Source: Rhodovibrio salinarum DSM 9154 (lineage in GTDB: Bacteria > Pseudomonadota > Alphaproteobacteria > Kiloniellales > Rhodovibrionaceae). From it: DNA of 64,000 nucleotides. Position numbers and translations under genes: made by a program. Shown here one piece after another: positions 7,785-16,615 of the stretch. The number at the start of each line of letters is the position of its first letter. Within the stretch, counting starts at the first letter, position 1. A model generated the notes under the pieces. That model was not told the DNA's origin. It saw only the letters and a list, made by a program, of their open reading frames with translations, and made no database searches. Location of the stretch: contig NZ_KI911559.1 of assembly GCF_000515255.1 (NCBI RefSeq), forward strand, positions 3,049,660 to 3,113,659, in the 5' to 3' direction.

Positions 7785-8558
7785 ATGTTCGACATGACGG
7801 GAAAGGCTGCGCTGGTGACCGGCGGAGCCAGCGGCATCGGCTGGGCCTGCGCGCAGGCGCTGGCCGCCGCGGGCGCCAAGGTCGCTGTGGTCGACCGCGA
7901 CAGCGATAACGGCAACAAGGCGGCCGACGCGCTGGCCGACGCCGGCGCCACCGCAACCTTCGTGGACGCGGAACTGAGCGACCCGGACCAGGCGCAGGGC
8001 GCCGTCGAAGCGGTCGAAAGCGCGTTCGGCCGACTGGACGCGGCCGTCAACGCCGCCGGCATCCTGGGTCCAACCGGCCCACTGCACGAGCTCGACCGCG
8101 ACGCCTACAGGGCCGCGATGGCAAACAACCTGGACAGCGTGGTCTGGTGCCTGCAGCACGAGATCCCAGCGATGCTGCGCACGATCGACGCCGGCGGCGA
8201 CGGCGGGGCGATCGTCAACATCTCCTCTTCCGCCGGACTCGTCGGCTTCCCGACCTGTCCGACCTATACCGCAAGCAAGCATGCGATTCTGGGACTGACC
8301 CGCACGGCCGCGATCGATTACGCCACTCAGGGTATACGCGTGAACGCGATCGCGCCCGGCGGCGTCGACACTCCGCTGATCCGCGCGACCACCTGCGCCA
8401 CCCCCGAAGGCCAGGCGATGATCGAGGGCATGCACCCGATGCAGCGCCTCGCCCAGCCCGGCGAAATGGCCGGCCTCGCCCTCTACCTCTGCTCCCCCGC
8501 CGCCAGCTTCGTCACCGGCGCCGTCTTCCCCGCCGACGGCGGCTTGACCGCGCGGTAG
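7785..8558 (+). CDS. Short-chain dehydrogenase/reductase
   Basis: A 257-residue classical SDR. The cofactor motif VTGGASGIGWACAQAL is near residues 11-26, the NAG motif is in AAVNAAGILGP, and the catalytic serine is in IVNISSSAGL. The Tyr-Lys pair is in YTASKHAILGLTRTAA, and the C-terminus TGAVFPADGGLT is typical. Acidic residues after the second strand (VVDRDS) suggest a preference for NAD. The Shine-Dalgarno AGGGGACAG is just upstream. It stands alone, divergent from the dksA-like gene. The substrate cannot be read from sequence. Confidence 0.93.
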   Translation: MFDMTGKAALVTGGASGIGWACAQALAAAGAKVAVVDRDSDNGNKAADALADAGATATFVDAELSDPDQAQGAVEAVESAFGRLDAAVNAAGILGPTGPLHELDRDAYRAAMANNLDSVVWCLQHEIPAMLRTIDAGGDGGAIVNISSSAGLVGFPTCPTYTASKHAILGLTRTAAIDYATQGIRVNAIAPGGVDTPLIRATTCATPEGQAMIEGMHPMQRLAQPGEMAGLALYLCSPAASFVTGAVFPADGGLTAR

Positions 8559-8582
8559 AGGGCGAATCGGTCGCCCAACTTA

Positions 8583-8612
8583 TCCCCTCTCCGCCCACGG
8601 GAGGAGAGGGGA
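8583..8612. terminator. GC-rich stem-loop after SDR gene
   Basis: TCCCCTCTCC (8583-8592) pairs perfectly with GGAGAGGGGA (8603-8612), with an inner CCC/GGG. There is no T run. Its sequence resembles the stem-loop at 3636-3665. Confidence 0.45.
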
Positions 8613-8730
8613 CGTAAGGCCCATCGTCGCTTCACTCAGCCACCCCACCGCGCCCCAAGCTTGCGCCCTACCCGCTCCCCGTCCCATATCAGGGCCAGCC
8701 CGAAAGACGAGACGACGACAGGAGAGCCCC

Positions 8731-10350
8731 TTGGCCGACGCAGCGCCGAACGTCCCCGTGGATGCCAGCAGCGCGCCGGATACGCCGGTCGGCCGCGCCG
8801 CGGCGAACCGGCGGACATTCGCCATCATTTCCCACCCGGACGCCGGCAAGACCACCCTGACCGAAAAGCTGCTGCTCCTGGGCGGCGCGATCCACATGGC
8901 CGGCCAGGTGAAGGCCCGCGGCGAGCGCCGACGCACCCGCTCCGACTGGATGCAGATCGAGCAGCAGCGCGGCATCTCGGTCACCACCTCGGTGATGACC
9001 TTCGAGTACGACGGCGTGACCTACAACCTGCTCGACACGCCAGGCCACGAGGACTTTTCGGAAGACACCTACCGCACGCTGACGGCCGTCGACAGCGCGA
9101 TCATGGTGATCGACGCCGCGCGCGGCATCGAGAGCCAGACCCGCAAGCTGTTCGAGGTCTGCCGGCTGCGCGACGTGCCGATCGTCACTTTCGTCAACAA
9201 GATCGACCGGGAGGGCCGCGACCCCTTCGAGATCCTGGACGAAATCCAGGAGACGCTCGCTCTCGACACCGCGCCGATGAGCTGGCCGGTGGGCATGGGC
9301 GGCATCCTTTCCGGCGTCTATGACCTCGCCGGCCGGCGCTTCCTGCCCTATGCCAAACAGGGCGAACATCCCGAGCCGATCCAGGCGGAACCGTCCGACC
9401 TCGGCCAGTACGTGGCCGACGAGCAAGCCGCGCAGCTTGCCGAGGAAGCGGAGCTGGCGCAGGAGGCCTGCCCGCCGTTCGACCTGCAGGCCTATCGCGA
9501 GGGGCACCTGACGCCGGTCTTCTTCGGCTCCGCGTTAAAGGAGTTCGGCGTCGAGGAACTGCTGGCCAACCTGGGCAAGATCGCCCCCTCCCCGCGCACC
9601 CAGCCGGCGGAGCCCAAGCCGGTCGAACCGGCGAGCGAGAAGGTCAGCGGCTTCGTCTTCAAGGTCCAGGCCAACATGGACCCCAACCACCGCGACCGGA
9701 TCGCCTACGTCCGCTTGGTTTCCGGCCACTTCAAGCGGGGCATGAAGCTGAAACAGGCACGCACCGGCAAGACCATGGCGGTGCACAACCCGATCATGTT
9801 CTTCGCCCAGGACCGCGACCTTGCCGAGGAAGCCTGGCCCGGCGACGTGATCGGCGTGCCCAACCACGGCACGCTGCGCGTGGGCGACACGCTGGTCGAA
9901 AGCGGCGACACCAAGTTCACCGGCATCCCCAACTTCGCGCCCGAGATCCTGCGCCGCGTGCGCCTGGACGACCCAATGCGCGCCAAGCACCTGAACCGCG
10001 CCTTGGAGGACTTGGCCGAGGAAGGCGTGACCCAGGTGTTCCGCCCGGTGATCGACAGTTCCTACATCGTCGGCGTGGTGGGGCAACTGCAGCTCGACGT
10101 GCTGGAGCAGCGCATCCAGAGCGAATACAACGTCAAGGCCCACTTCGAGCCGGCGCCGTTCGACACCGCCCGCTGGGTCAGTTGCGACGACGCCGACAAG
10201 CTGAAGCGCTTCCTGGACCGCAACCGCTCCGCGACCGCCCTGGACCGCGACGAAGCCCCGGTCTACATGGCCCGCAACTTCTGGGACCTCGGCCGTATCC
10301 AGGAGGACTGGCCGGACATCACCTTCTCGGCGACACGCGAGCGGACCTAA
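8731..10350 (+). CDS. prfC: Peptide chain release factor 3
   Basis: A 539-residue translational GTPase that recycles RF1/RF2 from the ribosome after termination. G1 is SHPDAGKTTLTEKLLLLGGA near residues 36-55, G3 is LDTPGHEDFSEDTYRTL near residue 100, and G4 is FVNKIDREGRDP near residue 155. The RF3-specific domains II and III follow. The usual family length (about 525-540) is reached. The start is a TTG at 8731 preceded by AGGAG at 8720-8724; no in-frame ATG lies nearby upstream of the conserved domain. It appears monocistronic. Confidence 0.97.
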   Translation: MADAAPNVPVDASSAPDTPVGRAAANRRTFAIISHPDAGKTTLTEKLLLLGGAIHMAGQVKARGERRRTRSDWMQIEQQRGISVTTSVMTFEYDGVTYNLLDTPGHEDFSEDTYRTLTAVDSAIMVIDAARGIESQTRKLFEVCRLRDVPIVTFVNKIDREGRDPFEILDEIQETLALDTAPMSWPVGMGGILSGVYDLAGRRFLPYAKQGEHPEPIQAEPSDLGQYVADEQAAQLAEEAELAQEACPPFDLQAYREGHLTPVFFGSALKEFGVEELLANLGKIAPSPRTQPAEPKPVEPASEKVSGFVFKVQANMDPNHRDRIAYVRLVSGHFKRGMKLKQARTGKTMAVHNPIMFFAQDRDLAEEAWPGDVIGVPNHGTLRVGDTLVESGDTKFTGIPNFAPEILRRVRLDDPMRAKHLNRALEDLAEEGVTQVFRPVIDSSYIVGVVGQLQLDVLEQRIQSEYNVKAHFEPAPFDTARWVSCDDADKLKRFLDRNRSATALDRDEAPVYMARNFWDLGRIQEDWPDITFSATRERT

Positions 10351-10401
10351 AGCGGGCAACGCGCTCGGGCGCGATACAACAAAAAAGCGATCTGGGCGCA
10401 C

Positions 10402-10429
10402 TTGGGACTTCTTTAACCCAGGTTATATT
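10402..10429 (+). promoter_or_regulatory. Candidate promoter for the small protein at 10471
   Basis: TTGGGA (10402-10407) and TATATT (10424-10429) are 16 bases apart in an AT-rich pocket of an otherwise GC-rich region. They lie 40 bases before the small gene. Seen in sequence; activity inferred. Confidence 0.4.
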
Positions 10430-10470
10430 CTATAGTGCCGGGGTCTGGTGGGAACAGCCAGGAGGGTCCT

Positions 10471-10680
10471 ATGCGGCCAAGCGCGCCCGAACAACGACAT
10501 CTGGCCACTTTGCGTGCAATCGCGCACCTGAAGCGGGGAACACACTGCGAGATCGATCCCCAACATGCCCGTGAATGCTGCGAGGCGGGCTGGGCCACCG
10601 TCGCGCCCGGGGACAACCAGTTCCACCTGACGGAAGCAGGCCGCGAACTGTTGGCCAAGGCCTCCGAACTAGAGAAGTGA
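10471..10680 (+). CDS. Small helix-turn-helix-like hypothetical protein
   Basis: A 69-residue cytosolic protein starting at an ATG with a strong Shine-Dalgarno (AGGAGGG, 10460-10466); an upstream in-frame ATG at 10435 has no such site. The segment FHLTEAGRELLAKASELE resembles the wing and last helix of winged-helix proteins, and the region before it (AIAHLKRGTHCEI) could be the recognition part. This is a weak structural resemblance, not a family hit I can name. It has its own candidate promoter upstream. Confidence 0.65.
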   Translation: MRPSAPEQRHLATLRAIAHLKRGTHCEIDPQHARECCEAGWATVAPGDNQFHLTEAGRELLAKASELEK

Positions 10681-10724
10681 ACGCGCCCGTCCCGGCCGCG
10701 CCACCCCGTATTAAGTAAAAAAGT

Positions 10725-10758
10725 GCCCCGCCGTCCTTATTGTGCGGACGCGCGGGGC
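10725..10758 (-). terminator. Rho-independent terminator, minus strand
   Basis: GCCCCGCCGTCC (10725-10736) pairs with GGACG plus CGCGGGGC (10746-10758), with one bulge. Read on the minus strand, the stem is followed by a T-rich run (complement of 10716-10722). It would end transcripts of the ArsR-metF-metH operon about 290 bases past the metH stop. Confidence 0.6.
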
Positions 10759-11047
10759 GCGTGAGGCTGGAGGCTGGGGTGCGAACCCGCTCGCACCCGA
10801 CCCGACGGGTTCTGGCGCGAACCCCTCGGGCTACGCCCGGACGCCGGGGGAGCGACAAGGCCGCCTCAAAGCCGGGCGCCGCACAAAACCCGGCCAAGAG
10901 CTGGAAAGCGGCGGCCTGCCGCCCGCAATGGCGAAACAGCGTCCGGGACGTTCGCCGTCGTCTGTCGCCAAACCCGCCCGTCTTCCCGTTGCCGACGTCG
11001 CCCGGGCGCCCCGTAGCCCGAAGGCCACGAAGCGCCCGGCTTTTACG
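10759..11047. other. Untranslated region downstream of metH
   Basis: No convincing gene. The stretch is very GC-rich and contains imperfect inverted repeats such as CCGGGCGC/GCGCCCGG around 11007-11040, directly after the metH stop. It is probably the metH 3' untranslated region. Confidence 0.5.
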
Positions 11048-14000
11048 TCAGATCGAGAAGTACTTGGCGTGCTTGTTCAGCAGCACGAGCGCGCTCGTGC
11101 TCTGCTCCGGGTGCAGCTGGTCCTCGTCGGACATCTCCACGCCGATCTTGTCCGCGCCTAGAAGTTCCAGGAGCGGCTCCTGGCTCTTCAGGTCCGGGCA
11201 CGCCGGGTAGCCGAAGGAGTAGCGGCTCCCCCGATAGTGCTGGTGCATCAGCTTATCGATGTCCTTGGCGTCCTCGCTGGCGAAGCCGCACTCCGCGCGG
11301 ATGCGCTTGTGCACGTACTCCGCCATCGCCTCGGCCATCTCGACGCCCAGGCCGTGCAGGTAGAGGTAGTCCTGGTAGCGGTCCTCGTCGAACCACTGCC
11401 GGGCGACCTCGGAGACCTTCTGGCCCATCGTGACCACCTGCAGACCAATCACGTCACGGTTCTCCGGACCCTCGGAGATGTCGCGGACATAGTCGGCGAT
11501 GCACTTGCGGTCCTTGCTGGGCTGCCGGGGCAACTTGAAGCGGTGCGCCTCGGTCTCGCCGTCGGGCTCGAACAGAACCAGGTCGTTGCCCTCGCCCGCG
11601 GCCTTCCAGTAGCCGTAGACCGCTTGCGGCAGCAGGATGTCCTGCTGTTCGCAGATGTCCATCATCCGCTTCATGATCGGCCGCAGCTCGGTCTTGGCCC
11701 ATTTCATGTATTCGTTGAGCTTACGGCCCTGCTTCCGGTAGCCCCACTGGAACTGGTAGAGCATCCGTTCGTTCAGGTAGGGCAATACGGTCCGTGCGGG
11801 CACGCGGGCGAGCACGGTCGGCCCCCAGAACGGCGGCTCCGGCGGCGCTTCCTCGCCGGCCAACTCGATCCGGCGCTGACGCAGTTCCTCCGGGTCCATC
11901 GTGGCGTAGGCATCGTTGGCCGCCTGGGCTTCGCGCTCGCGGCGCTTCTTGCCCTTGTTGCCTTTCTCGCCACCGGACTTGCCCTGCTGGCCCTGGCCAG
12001 AGCTCGAGCCCGCGGAGGCCCCGTCGGTCCCGGTTGCCTGCTCCGCCTCGGCTTGCTGGCCGATCGTGCCCTTCTTGACCTTGTCCATCAGGGTCAGGCC
12101 GTCGAAGGCATCGCGGGCATAAGCGACCGCACCGCTCTCGTAGGCCTGGGCGCAGTCTTCCTCGACGTACTGCCGGGTCAGGGCAGCGCCGCCCAGGATC
12201 ACCGGAACATTGAAGCCCTGGCGGGACATCTCCTCCAGGTTCTCGCGCATGATCACGGTCGATTTGACCAGCAGGCCGGACATCCCGACGGCGTCGGCAT
12301 CGTGCTCCTCGACCGCCTTCATGATGTCGTTGAGCGGCTGCTTAATGCCGAGGTTCACGACCTTGTAGCCGTTATTGGTCAGGATGATGTCCACCAGGTT
12401 CTTACCGATGTCGTGGACGTCGCCCTTCACCGTGGCGAGCACGATCGTGCCCTTCTCCGAGCCTTCCTGCTTTTCCATGTGCGGCTCGAGATGGGAGACC
12501 GCCTGCTTCATCGTCTCCGCGGCCTGCAGGACGAACGGCAGCTGCATCTTGCCCGCGCCGAACAGCTCACCGACCTCCTTCATGCCGTTAAGCAGGTGGT
12601 TGTTGATGATGTCCAGCGGCTCGTAGCTCTGCAGCGCCTCGTCGAGGTCCTCTTCCAGGCCGTTGCGGTCGCCGTCGACGATCCGCTGGGCCAGCCGCTC
12701 GTCAACATTCTCGGAGCGCGCCTTGCTCTCCTGCGCCTCGCCTTCGCGGCCCTTGAACAGCTCGATGAAAGCGTGCAGGGGATCGTGGTTCTCGGTGCGG
12801 CGGTTATAGATCAGGTCGAGCGCCGCGTTGGCTTCCTCCTCCGGGATCGAATGCAACGGCTTGATCTTGGAGATGTGCAGGATCGCACCGGTCAGACCGC
12901 GCTGCTCGGCCTCGTGCAGGAACACCGAGTTCAGCACGTGACGGGCGACCGGGTTCAGGCCGAAGGAGATATTCGACAGGCCCAGGATCACCTGCGCATT
13001 GGGAATCTCCGCCCGGATCCGCTCGATCGCGTCCAGCGTGTTGATGCCGTGGTCGCGGTCCTCGTCGTTACCGGTGCAGATCGTGAAGGTCAGGGGGTCG
13101 AAGATCAGATCGCTTTCCGGCAGGCCGTGATCGGCCGCGAAATCGCGCAGGCGCTTGGCGATCTCGATCTTCTTGTCGACCTCCTTGGCCATGCCGTCTT
13201 CGTCGATCGTCAGCGCGATCACGCTGGCGCCGTACTTCTTGGCCAGCTTCAACCGCTCGGAGGGCGGCTCCTCGCCATCCTCGAAGTTGATCGAGTTGAT
13301 CGCGCCCTTGCCGCCATAGAGCTTCATCCCCGCATCGAGGACCTTGAGCTCGGTGGAATCGAACACGATCGGCGGCGTGACCTGGCCGCGCAGCCGACTG
13401 ATCACCTCCGACATGTCCGAGACCTCGTCACGGCCGACGAAGGCGGTGCAGACGTCGAGCGCGTGACTGCCCTCGCGCTGCTGCTCCTTGCCGATGTCGA
13501 TGCAGGTGTCCCAGTCGTAGTTGTCCTGCGCCTCGCGGAAGCGCTTGGAGCCATTGGCGTTGCAGCGCTCGCCGATCGTCAGGACGGTGTTCTCCTGACG
13601 CAGCGGTACCTGCGTGTACAGGCTGGCCATCGCCGGCTCCCACTCGACCTGGCGGTCGGCCGGCTTGGGCCGGATGGCATCCTTGTCGCCCTGCTCCTGA
13701 GCGACCTCGCGCAGCATCTTGTCGAGCGCGCGCAGGTGCTCGCCGGTGGTGCCGCAGCAGCCGCCGATCACGTTGACCCCGTCCTCGGCGACGAAACGGC
13801 GCAGCCAGTCCGACAGCTCGCCCGCGGTCAGGGGATAGACGGTCTGGCCGTCCTTCAGTTCCGGCAGGCCGGCGTTCGGCTGGACCGAAATCTCCTTCGG
13901 CCAGTTCTCGCAGATCCACTGCAGGTGCTCGGCCATCTCCTGCGGCCCGGTGGCGCAGTTCATGCCCATCGTGTCGACATCGAGCGAGTCCAGGATCGTA

Positions 14001-14623
14001 CCAGCCGCGGCGATGTCGGTGCCGACCAGCATGGTGCCGGTGGTCTCGACCGTGACCTGCACCATGATCGGCACGTCGCGCTTGAGCTTGCGCATCGCAT
14101 TGCGGGCGCCGTTGACGGCAGCCTTGACCTGCAACGGGTCCTGGCAGGTCTCGATCAGGATCGCCGAAACACCACCGCCGATCAGCCCCTCGGCCTGATC
14201 GCCGAAGCCCTTCTCAAGGCTATCGTAGTCGATGTGATTCAGGGTGGGCAGCTTGGTACCAGGCCCGATCGAGCCGAGGACGAAGCGCTCACGCCCATCG
14301 CCATTGAATTCCTCAACGGTCGCCCAGGCCAGCTCAGCGGCCTTGCGGTTGATCTCCAGCGCTTGGTCCTGGAGATCGAACTCCGCCAGGGTGATCGAGG
14401 AGCCGCCGAATGAGTTGGTCTGAATGAGGTCCGAGCCCGATTCCAGGAAGCCGCGGTGAATCGTCTGCACCGCGTCCGGACGGCTCAGGTTGAGAATTTC
14501 CGTACAGTTCTCGGCCCCGCGGAAGTCGCGTTCCAGTTCGAGGTCGAGCGACTGCACCGCGGTCCCCATGCCGCCGTCGCACAGCAGCACACGGTTGCGG
14601 ATGGCTTCGAGGAAGTCGCTCAT
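11048..14623 (-). CDS. metH: Cobalamin-dependent methionine synthase
   Basis: A 1191-residue modular enzyme that moves a methyl group from methyltetrahydrofolate to homocysteine through cob(I)alamin. The homocysteine domain (about 1-320) has the zinc motif GGCCGTTGEHL. The folate domain (about 345-620) begins IGERCNANGSKRFREA. A helical cap follows. The B12 domain has GDVHDIGKNLVDIIL near residue 735, with the cobalt-ligand histidine. The activation domain ends with the SAM motif RYSFGYPACPDL. An unusual low-complexity linker (about residues 851-905, rich in Gly, Ser, Gln, then Lys/Arg) separates the B12 and activation domains. It is the last gene of the ArsR-metF-metH operon; its Shine-Dalgarno lies in the end of metF. 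Confidence 0.98.
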   Translation of the reverse strand: MSDFLEAIRNRVLLCDGGMGTAVQSLDLELERDFRGAENCTEILNLSRPDAVQTIHRGFLESGSDLIQTNSFGGSSITLAEFDLQDQALEINRKAAELAWATVEEFNGDGRERFVLGSIGPGTKLPTLNHIDYDSLEKGFGDQAEGLIGGGVSAILIETCQDPLQVKAAVNGARNAMRKLKRDVPIMVQVTVETTGTMLVGTDIAAAGTILDSLDVDTMGMNCATGPQEMAEHLQWICENWPKEISVQPNAGLPELKDGQTVYPLTAGELSDWLRRFVAEDGVNVIGGCCGTTGEHLRALDKMLREVAQEQGDKDAIRPKPADRQVEWEPAMASLYTQVPLRQENTVLTIGERCNANGSKRFREAQDNYDWDTCIDIGKEQQREGSHALDVCTAFVGRDEVSDMSEVISRLRGQVTPPIVFDSTELKVLDAGMKLYGGKGAINSINFEDGEEPPSERLKLAKKYGASVIALTIDEDGMAKEVDKKIEIAKRLRDFAADHGLPESDLIFDPLTFTICTGNDEDRDHGINTLDAIERIRAEIPNAQVILGLSNISFGLNPVARHVLNSVFLHEAEQRGLTGAILHISKIKPLHSIPEEEANAALDLIYNRRTENHDPLHAFIELFKGREGEAQESKARSENVDERLAQRIVDGDRNGLEEDLDEALQSYEPLDIINNHLLNGMKEVGELFGAGKMQLPFVLQAAETMKQAVSHLEPHMEKQEGSEKGTIVLATVKGDVHDIGKNLVDIILTNNGYKVVNLGIKQPLNDIMKAVEEHDADAVGMSGLLVKSTVIMRENLEEMSRQGFNVPVILGGAALTRQYVEEDCAQAYESGAVAYARDAFDGLTLMDKVKKGTIGQQAEAEQATGTDGASAGSSSGQGQQGKSGGEKGNKGKKRREREAQAANDAYATMDPEELRQRRIELAGEEAPPEPPFWGPTVLARVPARTVLPYLNERMLYQFQWGYRKQGRKLNEYMKWAKTELRPIMKRMMDICEQQDILLPQAVYGYWKAAGEGNDLVLFEPDGETEAHRFKLPRQPSKDRKCIADYVRDISEGPENRDVIGLQVVTMGQKVSEVARQWFDEDRYQDYLYLHGLGVEMAEAMAEYVHKRIRAECGFASEDAKDIDKLMHQHYRGSRYSFGYPACPDLKSQEPLLELLGADKIGVEMSDEDQLHPEQSTSALVLLNKHAKYFSI

Positions 14624-14626
14624 GGT

Positions 14627-15505
14627 TTATGCGGCCTCCTTAAGGCGCGGCTTGACGCCCAGCCGACGGCAGACGGCATAGGTCAGCTCGGGTCGGTTGA
14701 GCGTGTAGAAATGGAAGTGGTGGACGTCCTCGCTGACGAGGCGGTTGCACTGGTCGGCCGCAACGGAAGCGGCGACCAGCTGCCGGGTCTCGGGATCGTC
14801 GTCCAGCCCGGCGAAGGTGTCCTCCAGCCACTGCGGAATCTTCGCACCGCAGCCGTGCGAGAAGCGCTTCACCTTGCCGAAGTTGAAGATCGGCATGATG
14901 CCGGGGATCAACGGCACGTCGATCCCGGCCTTGGCGCAGCGGTCGCGGAAACGCAGGAAATCGGACGTCTCGAAGAAATACTGCGTGACGATCCTGTCCG
15001 CGCCGGCATCAACCTTGCGCTTCAGGTTCTCGGTATCGGCCTGCTCGGAGGGGCTGTTCGGGTGCACCTCCGGATAGGCGCCGACCGCGATGCTGAACGG
15101 CGCGACCTCCTTCAACGCCGCGACCAGTTCGGCGGCGTGCTGGAAGCCGCCCGGGTGGGGCTGCCACTCGGTCTCGCCCTTCGGCGGGTCGCCGCGCAAC
15201 GCAAGCACGTTGCGCACGCCCATCTCCCACCAGCGGTCCGCCTTCTCCAGAATCTCCTCCTTGCTCTGACCGACGCAGGTCAGGTGCGCGGTCGGAGTCT
15301 GGGTGGTCTTCTGCAGGATGTCGGCGACGATCCGCTCGGTCCGGTCCTGGGTCGATCCGCCGGCCCCATAGGTCACCGACAAGAAATCCGGCTCTAGCGG
15401 CGCCAGCTTTTCGACCGTATCCCACAGTCGGGCCTCGCCCTTGTCGTCAGCCGGCGGGAAAAACTCGAAACTGACCTTGATGTCGCCGTCTTGAAGCTTG
15501 CTCAT
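14627..15505 (-). CDS. metF: Methylenetetrahydrofolate reductase
   Basis: A 292-residue FAD enzyme reducing 5,10-methylene-THF to 5-methyl-THF, the methyl donor for MetH. The TIM-barrel motifs are FEFFPPADDKGEARLWDTV near residue 13, SVTYGAGGSTQDRT near residue 43, AHLTCVGQSKEEI, VLALRGDPPKGE near residue 104, and IVTQYFFETSDFLRF. Length matches the bacterial family. It starts four bases after the ArsR-methyltransferase stop and ends three bases before the metH start codon, so the three genes form one operon. Confidence 0.98.
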   Translation of the reverse strand: MSKLQDGDIKVSFEFFPPADDKGEARLWDTVEKLAPLEPDFLSVTYGAGGSTQDRTERIVADILQKTTQTPTAHLTCVGQSKEEILEKADRWWEMGVRNVLALRGDPPKGETEWQPHPGGFQHAAELVAALKEVAPFSIAVGAYPEVHPNSPSEQADTENLKRKVDAGADRIVTQYFFETSDFLRFRDRCAKAGIDVPLIPGIMPIFNFGKVKRFSHGCGAKIPQWLEDTFAGLDDDPETRQLVAASVAADQCNRLVSEDVHHFHFYTLNRPELTYAVCRRLGVKPRLKEAA

Positions 15506-15509
15506 GATC

Positions 15510-16502
15510 TCAGGCGCTCCCTGCTCGAGCCGTGATACGGCTGGTGTCTGAAGTCGTGTCGTTGGCGGCGTCGTTGGCCGGCCGGCGCCCGCTCCACAGG
15601 CACACGGTCAGCGAGCGTCCGGGCAGCCGGACCGGCTCGCCAGGCACCAACCCCACCGCGCGGAACCAACGTTCCAATTCGTCATCGGCGAAGCCGAGGC
15701 GGCGGTGCGCGTGCTGTTCGCGCAGGTACTCCTCATGGTGCGGGGCGAAGTCGACCACGATCAGCCGGCCGCCGGGGCGCAACGCACGCGCCGCTTCGGC
15801 AAGCGCGCCGACAGGATCGTCGGCATAGTGCAGCACCATGTGCACCGTAATAGTGTCGAACGACTCCCCGGGCGTGGGCAGGGCGTACATGTCGCCCTGC
15901 CGGATCTGGCAGTCGCGCAGGCCCGAACGTTCCAGGTTCGCCCGCGCCACCGCCAGCATCTCGCGCGAGCGATCGATGCCAACCGCGCGCTTGTAGCGGT
16001 CCGCGAAGACCTCGAGCATCCGCCCCGTTCCGGTTCCGATATCGAGCAATCGACCGACCTCGTCCTGCGGCACCAGACGCCGCAGCGCGGCCTCGACCTC
16101 GGTATCGTCGACGTAAAGTTTCCGCAGTTCGTCCCACTGCCGCGCGTTCTTACGGAAATAAGCGTCCGCGACCTCCGCCCGCTGACGCTTGACCGCCTCC
16201 AGGCGCTCCAGATCGCGGGCATGCGCCTCGTCGCCGTCGGGCAGCAGGTCGACCAGCAGGTTCGACAGCTTGGAAGCGGGGCCGTCCTGGGCGATCCGGT
16301 AGAAGGCCCACTGCCCTTCCCGGAACCGCTCCAGCAGCCGCGCCTCCACCATCAGCTTCAGGTGGCGCGACACCCGCGGCTGCGACTGCCCCAGGATCTG
16401 GGTCAGGTCGCTCACCGTCAGCTCGGCATGTGCGCACAGCCCCAGGATGCGCAGGCGCGTCGGCTCGGCCACGGCGCGCAAACCTTGCAGCAGATCGTCC
16501 AT
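15510..16502 (-). CDS. ArsR-family regulator fused to a methyltransferase domain (SahR-like)
   Basis: Read from the ATG at 16502, this is a 330-residue fusion. An ArsR winged helix (residues about 1-85) has LRAVAEPTRLRILGLCAHAE and QSQPRVSRHLKLMVEARLL. A complete class I SAM-binding fold follows, with LLDIGTGTGRMLEVFADRY, then the VGIDRS acidic strand and the DTITVHMVLHYADDP region. A GTG 54 bases upstream is possible but adds residues outside the domain and touches the operator. Context (first gene of an operon with metF and metH) matches SahR-type regulators, ArsR proteins reported to control SAM-cycle genes in response to S-adenosylhomocysteine. The ligand here is inferred. A palindromic operator and overlapping promoter lie just upstream, suggesting autoregulation. 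Confidence 0.9.
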   Translation of the reverse strand: MDDLLQGLRAVAEPTRLRILGLCAHAELTVSDLTQILGQSQPRVSRHLKLMVEARLLERFREGQWAFYRIAQDGPASKLSNLLVDLLPDGDEAHARDLERLEAVKRQRAEVADAYFRKNARQWDELRKLYVDDTEVEAALRRLVPQDEVGRLLDIGTGTGRMLEVFADRYKRAVGIDRSREMLAVARANLERSGLRDCQIRQGDMYALPTPGESFDTITVHMVLHYADDPVGALAEAARALRPGGRLIVVDFAPHHEEYLREQHAHRRLGFADDELERWFRAVGLVPGEPVRLPGRSLTVCLWSGRRPANDAANDTTSDTSRITARAGSA

Positions 16503-16565
16503 CGGCTCGGCTGCCCCTCTCTCGGTACGGGTTCCGGCGGCCCGCCCTGGGGCCACGCGCTAACT

Positions 16566-16593
16566 ACATAACGATATCCTTATGTCGTTATGT
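16566..16593. promoter_or_regulatory. Palindromic operator for the ArsR-metF-metH operon
   Basis: ACATAACGATATCCTTATGT (16566-16585) is a 20-base palindrome with only one mismatched pair. A further half-site TCGTTATGT (16585-16593) repeats the left arm in inverted form. It sits 64-91 bases upstream of the ArsR-like start codon and overlaps the candidate promoter, as expected for an ArsR-family repressor. Seen in sequence; the binding protein is inferred. Confidence 0.65.
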
Positions 16594-16615
16594 CGTATCA
16601 GACCGCTGGAGTCAA
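16587..16615 (-). promoter_or_regulatory. Candidate promoter of the ArsR-metF-metH operon
   Basis: On the minus strand TTGACT (16615-16610) is followed after 17 bases by CATAAC (16592-16587). The -10 element lies inside the operator half-site, so bound repressor would block polymerase. Confidence 0.5.

Noticed and set aside
11237-14413. A 1058-codon open frame on the + strand opposite metH
   Set aside because: It is the antisense shadow of metH in very GC-rich DNA; its composition is low-complexity (Leu, Val, Arg, Asp, His) and no domain is recognisable.
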